Below, piece by piece: positions 1 to 5,476 of a DNA stretch of 9,974 nucleotides. The stretch comes from Proteiniphilum sp. (GTDB lineage: Bacteria > Bacteroidota > Bacteroidia > Bacteroidales > Dysgonomonadaceae): positions 1 through 9,974 of the forward strand of contig JAENWZ010000066.1 of the NCBI GenBank assembly GCA_016649795.1. Direction: 5' to 3'. The notes below the pieces were generated by a model. It had not been told where the DNA came from, ran no database searches, and worked only from the letters and a program-made list of their open reading frames with translations. The stretch's first letter is position 1. Each line of letters opens with the position of its first letter. Both the position numbers and the translations under genes were made by a program.

Positions 1-846
1 ACTGCGTCCGATCCAGTTACGCTGTGTCTCCTTCAGTGAGTCGGTCCACTCTATTTTATCCAGACCGTTGAGCAGACGCTGCGCATAAGCCGCAACACGC
101 AGGCACCACTGACGCATCTTTTTTTGTTCCACAGGATAACCGCCGCGAACGGACAACCCTTCACTAACCTCATCGTTGGCAAGAACTGTACCCAGCTGCG
201 GGCACCAGTTAACCATTGTATCACCCAGATAGGCAATGCGGTAGTTCATCAGTATCTCCTGTTGCTCTTTCTCCGTTTTACTGTTCCACTCTTCAGCCGT
301 GAACTCCATCGGTTCACTGCAAGCCAGATCCAGACCGGAGGTACCCTGTTGCGCAAAAACCTCAGTCAGCTCTGCAATGGGACGAGCCTGATCAGCCTGA
401 TTACAGTAATAGGAATTAAACATCCTAATGAACGCCCATTGAGTCCATTTGTAGTATGCGGGATCACAGGTACGCACCTCACGGCTCCAGTCGTAAGAAA
501 ATCCAATCTTATCGAGCTGTTCGCGATAGCGGGTGATGTTGTTTTGTGTGGTTATAGCCGGATGTTGTCCGGTTTGAATAGCGTATTGCTCCGCGGGAAG
601 ACCATAGGCATCAAAACCCATGGGATGCAGCACATTGAAGCCCTGCAGACGTTTGAATCTCGAAATTATATCCGAAGCGATGTACCCCAGCGGGTGACCC
701 ACATGCAACCCTGCTCCCGATGGATAAGGGAACATATCCAGTACATAGAACTTGGGTTTTGAGCTATCCTCCGATACTTTATAGGTCTGGTGGTCAATCC
801 AGTATTGCTGCCACCGTTTTTCTATCTCCCCGAAATTGTAATCCAT
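1..846 (-). CDS. leuS: Leucyl-tRNA synthetase, N-terminal 282 residues (partial at left edge)
   Basis: Cytosolic class I aminoacyl-tRNA synthetase that charges tRNA-Leu with leucine using ATP. The open frame runs from ATG at 846 to the window edge without a stop. It opens MDYNFGEIEKRWQQYW and carries the class I signature at residues 38-55: MFPYPSGAGLHVGHPLGY, with HVGH (48-51) as the HIGH motif. Further on it reads MGFDAYGLPAEQYA, WTQWAF and MVNWCPQLGTVLANDEV, ending near NWIGRS, where the editing (CP1) domain begins. The KMSKS loop, anticodon-binding domain and C-terminus lie outside the window. Residues around 160-185 (EVFAQQGTSGLDLACSEP) look like the stretch seen in Bacteroidota LeuS rather than the E. 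coli form. The overlapping upstream ATG (851-849) is out of frame, so 846 is the start. A -7-like box lies 24 nt upstream. Identification is very secure. Confidence 0.97.
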   Translation of the reverse strand, partial: MDYNFGEIEKRWQQYWIDHQTYKVSEDSSKPKFYVLDMFPYPSGAGLHVGHPLGYIASDIISRFKRLQGFNVLHPMGFDAYGLPAEQYAIQTGQHPAITTQNNITRYREQLDKIGFSYDWSREVRTCDPAYYKWTQWAFIRMFNSYYCNQADQARPIAELTEVFAQQGTSGLDLACSEPMEFTAEEWNSKTEKEQQEILMNYRIAYLGDTMVNWCPQLGTVLANDEVSEGLSVRGGYPVEQKKMRQWCLRVAAYAQRLLNGLDKIEWTDSLKETQRNWIGRS

Positions 847-870
847 TCCATTCCTTTTTAAAAAACGGTG

Positions 871-878
871 CAAAGTTA
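871..878 (-). promoter_or_regulatory. Bacteroidota-type -7 box for leuS
   Basis: On the minus strand this reads TAACTTTG, followed by CACCG, an exact match to the Bacteroides -7 consensus TAnnTTTG. It ends 24 nt before the leuS ATG, implying a 5' leader of roughly 17-20 nt. No convincing TTTG -33 element is visible at the expected 19-21 nt further upstream. leuS can thus be transcribed separately from the acyl-CoA synthetase gene 120 bp upstream, although read-through is possible because I see no strong terminator between them. Confidence 0.6.
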
Positions 879-966
879 GCAAAAAACTTCTGAACTTCAG
901 TCTTTAAAGCAAGGGGTTTTGAGAAGCACTACAACAGGCTGTAAGCCGAATGTGAACAGGGAAGAA

Positions 967-2772
967 CTAACTCCTGTACATCTCTTCAATCAGACCGGCA
1001 TATCTTTCCAGGATCACCTTCCTGCGTAACTTGAGTGTATTGGTTAATTCACCGGTCTCAATCCTGAACGGTTCAGGCAACAGGGTAAATCTTTTTATCT
1101 TCTCGTACGAAGTAAATTGCGATTGCAACAACTCAACCCTGCCAAAAATAAAGTCGATTATCTCTTCATTTTTCGCCAGCTCTTCCACTGATCCGAAAGG
1201 TATATTCTGTTCCTGTGCATAGCTCTTTAACTGATCGTAATTGGGAACGATGAGCGCACTCACAAATTTCCTGTCGTCACCGATGACTGCCACCTGATCA
1301 ATATATTTATCCTCCCCGATACGTGTTTCAATCATTTGCGGAGCAATGTATTTCCCGTTGGATGTCTTGTAAAGATCTTTGATACGTTCGGTAAGGATAA
1401 TTTCGTTGTTTTCTGTCAGGGTGCCTGCATCTCCTGTCCTGAAATAACCATCTTCCGTAAAAACCTCTTTGGTTGCTTCCGGTTTATTATAATAACCGGT
1501 CATCACTGTCTCCCCTTTCACCAGTATCTCGTTATTCTCTCCGATCTTCACTTCAACATCAGGCATCAATTTCCCTACTGTCCCTATACGAAATCCTTTT
1601 GCAGGAAAACAACTTACTGTTGCAGTAGTCTCAGAGAGACCATAACCATAAATAATATGCACGTCGATAGATTGCATGAATTCGTTGATTGTGTCGGACA
1701 ATGGTGCACCTGCCACTGGAAAAAAATTGCCGCGGTCGATACCCACAACACGCTTGATAAGATAAAACAGCGTGTGCTGATAAAGAAAAAATTTCACCCG
1801 GATGCTCAATGGGGCTCTTTTCTCTTCATTCACAAACTCCAGGTTGTACCGACGGCCCGTTTTCACCGCATCCAGGAACAACCATTTTAAGATGCCCGAT
1901 GAATTATCTATCGTCTCTTTCACTCCATCATACACTTTTTCCCAGAAACGGGGAACGTTGCTCATTAATGTAGGACGCACCTGCTTGATCGTTTTTCTGA
2001 TTTCACTTGGCTCCTTGTTCACCGCAATAACAACACCTTTGTAGAGACAATAATAGGTCCAGGCTTTCTCAAAGATATGCGTCAGCGGAAGAAAGCACAT
2101 GGAGATATCTTTCTCCGACATATTGATAAGACGCATATCATGAATCTTCAAGGCTTTTGTATAATTGGCATGCGTCAGCATCACACCTTTTGGCTCTCCG
2201 GTGGTACCCGAAGTGTAGATGATCGTAGCCAGATCATTCTTTTTCAGTTGTTTCAACCGCGCACTGACCAACGCCGTCGACTCAGAGTTGTCTCCTGTGG
2301 TGATAAAATCATCGAAATAGAGTGATGACTTGTCATCACTCTTCAGGACGACATTCCTGTCGAAAATAATCAGTTTTTCGAGGAAAGAACTCTCTTGCTG
2401 CACCTTATAAGCGTTGTTATACTGGAACTGCTCACCTATAAAAATCAGTTTTATTTGCGCATCGTCCACGATATAACTCACCTGCGTGGGAGAGGCAGTG
2501 GCATACATGGGAACCATCACTGCTTTGTTGGCATAGGCGGCAAAATCGGTAATGAGGTATTTCTCCATGTTCTGAGAGTAAATACCCACATTATCGTTTG
2601 GATTAAGGCCCATTTCAGCCATTGCCCGGGCCGTTTTCATAACCTTTTCTGAAAAAACTATCCACGACATATCGAGCCATTCTCCCCCTGAAGCCTGATA
2701 CTTCAATGCGGTTTTATTTTTCAGTTTAATTGTTTGTTTGTGGACGAGCTCTCCCAAGTGATAATATGCCAT
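967..2772 (-). CDS. Long-chain acyl-CoA synthetase (AMP-forming, FadD/FACL type)
   Basis: Activates fatty acids to acyl-CoA through an acyl-adenylate, supplying phospholipid synthesis or degradation. It is a 601-residue ANL-superfamily enzyme when read from ATG 2772. Motifs in order (this numbering): ATP/phosphate loop YTSGTTGEPKG (186-196), adenine-binding YGYGLSETTA (375-384), ribose-binding aspartate in YFRTGDAG (443-450), hinge region ERIKDLYKTSNGKYIAPQ (462-479), and C-terminal GELTNTLKLRRK with the expected catalytic lysine near residue 581. The length, the ELTxTLKLRRK tail and the lack of any carrier domain favour a long-chain acyl-CoA synthetase over an acetyl-CoA synthetase or NRPS module. 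The frame can be extended 8 codons to a TTG at 2796, but that codon lies inside a perfect -7 promoter box, so ATG 2772 is preferred. The stop is TAG at 967-969. Chain-length preference cannot be read from sequence. A 24-bp palindrome sits within the gene at 2319-2342. Confidence 0.93.
   Translation of the reverse strand: MAYYHLGELVHKQTIKLKNKTALKYQASGGEWLDMSWIVFSEKVMKTARAMAEMGLNPNDNVGIYSQNMEKYLITDFAAYANKAVMVPMYATASPTQVSYIVDDAQIKLIFIGEQFQYNNAYKVQQESSFLEKLIIFDRNVVLKSDDKSSLYFDDFITTGDNSESTALVSARLKQLKKNDLATIIYTSGTTGEPKGVMLTHANYTKALKIHDMRLINMSEKDISMCFLPLTHIFEKAWTYYCLYKGVVIAVNKEPSEIRKTIKQVRPTLMSNVPRFWEKVYDGVKETIDNSSGILKWLFLDAVKTGRRYNLEFVNEEKRAPLSIRVKFFLYQHTLFYLIKRVVGIDRGNFFPVAGAPLSDTINEFMQSIDVHIIYGYGLSETTATVSCFPAKGFRIGTVGKLMPDVEVKIGENNEILVKGETVMTGYYNKPEATKEVFTEDGYFRTGDAGTLTENNEIILTERIKDLYKTSNGKYIAPQMIETRIGEDKYIDQVAVIGDDRKFVSALIVPNYDQLKSYAQEQNIPFGSVEELAKNEEIIDFIFGRVELLQSQFTSYEKIKRFTLLPEPFRIETGELTNTLKLRRKVILERYAGLIEEMYRS
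2319..2342. repeat. 24-bp near-continuous palindrome inside the acyl-CoA synthetase gene
   Basis: Two perfectly complementary 11-bp arms, AGAGTGATGAC (2319-2329) and GTCATCACTCT (2332-2342), are separated by only TT. The arms encode part of a hydrophilic stretch (KSDDKSSLY) N-terminal to the ATP loop, where sequence constraint is probably low. With a 2-nt spacer it resembles a dimeric-repressor operator more than an RNA hairpin, and no U-run follows on either strand. No function is assigned. Confidence 0.5.
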
Positions 2773-2793
2773 TTTTATTGCTTTTAGTGTTTT

Positions 2794-2801
2794 CAAAAAT
2801 A
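2794..2801 (-). promoter_or_regulatory. -7 box for the acyl-CoA synthetase gene
   Basis: On the minus strand this reads TATTTTTG, matching TAnnTTTG exactly. The expected transcription start lies around 2787-2789, giving a leader of about 15-17 nt before ATG 2772, with A-rich AGCAATAAAA just before the start. The box contains the TTG that would otherwise serve as an upstream start codon. No good -33 TTTG is seen near 2821-2825, so the evidence rests on the -7 match and its position. Confidence 0.5.
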
Positions 2802-2898
2802 CACTTTTTGACCGAATTATCTACATAAACATTGCTCTTTTTATAGATTTGTTGTTATTTGAGAATGATTTTTCCAAAATATTTTCTTAACAATTTAA

Positions 2899-2911
2899 AA
2901 ACGCGGCGTTT
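2899..2911. promoter_or_regulatory. GC-rich palindrome in the divergent promoter region, possible operator
   Basis: AAACGC (2899-2904) and GCGTTT (2906-2911) form a perfect inverted repeat around one G. It stands out as a GC-rich core in an otherwise very A/T-rich 204-bp spacer (2773-2976) between the acyl-CoA synthetase (minus) and the DUF4294 gene (plus). It lies about 65-70 bp upstream of the predicted DUF4294 transcription start and about 110 bp upstream of that of the acyl-CoA synthetase. A regulator-binding role is inferred from symmetry and position only. Confidence 0.3.
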
Positions 2912-2961
2912 AATTAACTACACTTAACGACAATTTTAATGGTTGAACAAAACATTGCATT

Positions 2962-2969
2962 TATCTTTG
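2962..2969 (+). promoter_or_regulatory. -7 box for the DUF4294 gene, very close to its ATG
   Basis: TATCTTTG matches the Bacteroides -7 consensus exactly and is followed by CG. A TTG at 2943-2945 could be the -33 element, but the 16-nt spacing is shorter than the usual 19-21. The box ends only 7 nt before the ATG at 2977, so the transcript would have a leader of a few nucleotides at most or be leaderless. Confidence 0.5.
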
Positions 2970-2976
2970 CGTTGTT

Positions 2977-3621
2977 ATGAAAAGACGGTTGCACATATTT
3001 ATGGCGCTCATATACGCACTTTTGCCGTTCACGGTGAGAGCACAAGAGTATTATGCCGTTAATCTGAACCCCGACAGGCAGGTTCCGGTGTCAACTATTT
3101 TCTTAATGCCAAACGTTTATCCTGCAGTAATCCAAAATGGTGATACCATTGCCTGTATGTGGCTCACTGATTTCATTAAATATTCACCTGTCACCTTCCG
3201 CAGTACAAAAGAGAAGGTGGTCTATTCCAAACTGATTCGCGACGTAAAAAAGACACTCCCCTACGCCAAAGAGATTGCCGGCATCATTACCGAAACTTAC
3301 GAGTATATGGAGACTCTTCCCAACGATAAAGCGAGACAAAATCATCTGAATAAGATGGAAAAATATTTTATGGACGAATATACTCCCAAAATGAAAAAAC
3401 TGACCAAATCGCAAGGTCAGCTACTGATGAAACTGGTGGACAGAGAAACCAACTCCTCCTCCTATCATATTATTGATGCATTTATGGGCGGTTTTAAAGC
3501 ATGGACCTATAATGTCTTCGCAGGGCTATTCGGAAACAGTCTGAAAGTCCGATACAACCCATACGGTGAGGACCGCGCAACTGAGCGTATTTGCGTTCTT
3601 GTGGAACAGGGAGAGGTCTAA
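2977..3621 (+). CDS. DUF4294 family secreted protein
   Basis: 214-residue protein of unknown function, recognised as the Bacteroidota-restricted DUF4294 family. Residues 1-22 form a Sec signal peptide: basic MKRR, a hydrophobic core through LIYALLPFTV, and an Ala cleavage site (VRA before QEYY). The mature part is soluble and moderately basic. It contains GDTIACMWL (about 55-63), a helical charged middle, and the block EYTPKMKKLTKSQGQLLMKLVDRET (about 134-158), which I associate with the family. It ends in FAGLFGNSLKVRYNPYGEDR and a short tail. With no lipobox cysteine after the signal, the protein is probably periplasmic. It is divergent from the acyl-CoA synthetase and 131 bp upstream of sulP, which has its own -7 box, so it may be monocistronic. 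No catalytic motif is recognisable. Family assignment is fairly secure and function is unknown. Confidence 0.85.
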   Translation: MKRRLHIFMALIYALLPFTVRAQEYYAVNLNPDRQVPVSTIFLMPNVYPAVIQNGDTIACMWLTDFIKYSPVTFRSTKEKVVYSKLIRDVKKTLPYAKEIAGIITETYEYMETLPNDKARQNHLNKMEKYFMDEYTPKMKKLTKSQGQLLMKLVDRETNSSSYHIIDAFMGGFKAWTYNVFAGLFGNSLKVRYNPYGEDRATERICVLVEQGEV

Positions 3622-3722
3622 ACAGCTTTTTTTGCTTTCTTTCTGAACTAATTCAATCCCACTTCTCAATCCTTTTTTTTCTGAGAATCAGCCTGCGGTT
3701 CGCTAATCACGGATATAATCAT

Positions 3723-3730
3723 TAACTTTG
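3723..3730 (+). promoter_or_regulatory. -7 box for the sulP-ygiQ transcription unit
   Basis: TAACTTTG, followed by CAGC, matches TAnnTTTG exactly. It ends 22 nt before the sulP ATG at 3753, giving a leader of about 15-18 nt. A GTTCG at 3699-3703, 19 nt upstream, is at best a weak -33 element. The spacer between the DUF4294 stop and this box is T-rich, but I see no canonical terminator in it. Confidence 0.5.
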
Positions 3731-3752
3731 CAGCAATTTTTTTATCTGATGT

Positions 3753-5474
3753 ATGCGATTAAATTTTCTAAGTGATTTTCAGCCTGTACTTTTTCAAACC
3801 TTTAAAACCTACAATAAAGAGAAATTCATTGCTGATGTGATGGCAGGATTGATTGTAGGTGTTGTGGCGCTGCCACTGGCCATCGCTTTCGGTATAGCAT
3901 CGGGAGTGGCACCTGAGAGAGGTATTTATACGGCTATTATTGCCGGCTTCATCATCTCCTTCCTGGGAGGCACCAGCGTACAGATTGGTGGGCCTACAGG
4001 TGCGTTTATCGTGATTGTTTATGGTATTGTGGAACAATACGGAGTGCAGGGACTGGCACTGGCAACCGTTCTTGCAGGCGTGATGCTTGTCTTGATGGGG
4101 GTTCTGAAACTGGGAACGGTCATTAAATTCATCCCATACCCTATCGTGGTTGGATTCACCAGCGGTATCGCACTCACTATCTTCTCCACGCAGATAAAGG
4201 ATTTTTTTGGGTTGACAACACCGAAACTGCCCTCCGGATTCTTTGAGAAGTGGATGGTCTATTTTCAGCATTTCGATACAGTTAACTGGTCAACAGCACT
4301 CATAGCCATTACAACTGTTGCCATCATAATGCTTACACCAAAAATAGTAAAGAAAATACCAGGTTCGCTCATCGCCATCATCGTGATGACGGTTGCTGCC
4401 TACCTGATGAAAAGCTATGGTAACATCACCGGAATCGAAACAATCGGCGACAGGTTTGCCATCAATAACCAAATGCCGCAACTGGAACAAATTCCTATGA
4501 ACCTCGAAAGCATCCGCCTTTTGTTCCCCGCGGCGTTCACCATAGCCATGCTGGGAGCCATAGAGTCATTGCTCTCCGCTACCGTGGCCGATGGTGTCAC
4601 CGGGAAAAAACACAACTCCAACATGGAACTTGTAGCGCAGGGTGTAGCTAACATAGCAGTGCCTTTTTTTGGAGGTATCCCGGCTACGGGAGCCATCGCC
4701 CGCACAATGACCAACATAAATAACGGCGGAAGAACACCGGTGGCGGGAATCATTCATGCAATGGTATTGTTACTGATTGTCTTATTCCTAGGTGATCTCA
4801 CGAAACATATACCCATGGCATGTCTGGCGGGTGTACTGGTGGTAGTGGCATATAACATGAGTGAATGGCGCACCTTTATCTCACTCATAAAACAATCGAG
4901 ATCTACGCTGGCTATTTTACTGACCACCTTTTTACTGACGGTGATATTCGACCTGACCATCGCCATTGAGGTGGGATTACTACTTGCCCTGTTTGCCTTT
5001 TTAAAGCGAATGAACGAGAGTACACAAATAAAACACACTACCGGTAAAATTGAAATTACGAAAGAGATGGAGTCTCACTCAGCAGATATGAAAGAGGAAG
5101 TGCTTTACCTCCCTCACGGGGTAGAGGTTTATGAGATTGATGGTCCCTTCTTTTTTGGTGTAGCCAATAAGTTCGATGAGAAGATGCGTGAGATTGGAAA
5201 CCACCCCCACGTCCGGATCATACGGATGCGCAAAATACCCTTTATTGATTCTACCGGCTTGAACAACCTGGAGATGTTGTGCCGTAAATCCAGGAAAGAA
5301 AAGATCCACATTATTCTCTCAGGTGTCAATGATACTATCCGTGAGAGTCTCTATAAATCCAAAATCCCCCTGATTGTAGGCGAAGAGAATATCTGTTCCA
5401 ATATCCACGAGGCAGTGGATAGAGTCAGACAGATTGATATAGGAATGAAAAAAGAGCATAAACAGAAAGTGTAA
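3753..5474 (+). CDS. SulP/SLC26 family anion transporter with C-terminal STAS domain
   Basis: 573-residue inner-membrane transporter. Residues 25-420 are strongly hydrophobic with multiple membrane segments typical of the SLC26 fold. Family signatures are AGLIVGVVALPLAIAFGIA (31-49), the half-helix motif GGPTGAF (79-85), and LGAIESLLSATVADG (267-281) followed by HNSNMELVAQGVANI (287-301). Residues from about 452 form a cytoplasmic STAS domain containing IPFIDSTG (495-502), which corresponds to the region phosphorylated in anti-sigma-factor antagonists; here its role would be regulatory. Known SulP substrates include sulfate, bicarbonate (BicA) and C4-dicarboxylates (DauA). Nothing here decides among them: no carbonic anhydrase or sulfate-assimilation gene is adjacent. 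The stop codon is 2 nt before the ygiQ ATG, implying one transcript and probable translational coupling. Family call is very secure; substrate unknown. Confidence 0.95.
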   Translation: MRLNFLSDFQPVLFQTFKTYNKEKFIADVMAGLIVGVVALPLAIAFGIASGVAPERGIYTAIIAGFIISFLGGTSVQIGGPTGAFIVIVYGIVEQYGVQGLALATVLAGVMLVLMGVLKLGTVIKFIPYPIVVGFTSGIALTIFSTQIKDFFGLTTPKLPSGFFEKWMVYFQHFDTVNWSTALIAITTVAIIMLTPKIVKKIPGSLIAIIVMTVAAYLMKSYGNITGIETIGDRFAINNQMPQLEQIPMNLESIRLLFPAAFTIAMLGAIESLLSATVADGVTGKKHNSNMELVAQGVANIAVPFFGGIPATGAIARTMTNINNGGRTPVAGIIHAMVLLLIVLFLGDLTKHIPMACLAGVLVVVAYNMSEWRTFISLIKQSRSTLAILLTTFLLTVIFDLTIAIEVGLLLALFAFLKRMNESTQIKHTTGKIEITKEMESHSADMKEEVLYLPHGVEVYEIDGPFFFGVANKFDEKMREIGNHPHVRIIRMRKIPFIDSTGLNNLEMLCRKSRKEKIHIILSGVNDTIRESLYKSKIPLIVGEENICSNIHEAVDRVRQIDIGMKKEHKQKV

Positions 5475-5476
5475 GC

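Noticed and set aside
124..762. Plus-strand open frame of 212 codons
   Set aside because: It lies wholly antisense to leuS, whose motifs (HVGH, AYGLPAEQ, MVNWCP) make the minus strand unambiguous. The plus-strand translation has no recognisable domain.
883..942. Small inverted repeats after the acyl-CoA synthetase stop (CTGA/TCAG and GGCT/AGCC)
   Set aside because: The stems are only 4 bp with 3-nt loops. The first has a T6 run on the minus strand, but the stem is too weak to call a terminator.
1336..1890. Plus-strand open frame of 184 codons inside the acyl-CoA synthetase gene
   Set aside because: Antisense shadow of conserved enzyme motifs, with no family resemblance and no promoter-like box in front.
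3663..3687. Hairpin TTCTCA/TGAGAA between the DUF4294 gene and sulP
   Set aside because: The T8 run is in the loop rather than after the stem and the stem has only 6 bp, so it does not qualify as an intrinsic terminator.
3768..4271. Minus-strand open frame of 167 codons inside sulP
   Set aside because: Antisense to the most conserved SulP segment; its composition is what reverse-reading hydrophobic codons produces. The same applies to the minus-strand frames at 4415-4753 and 4754-5038.
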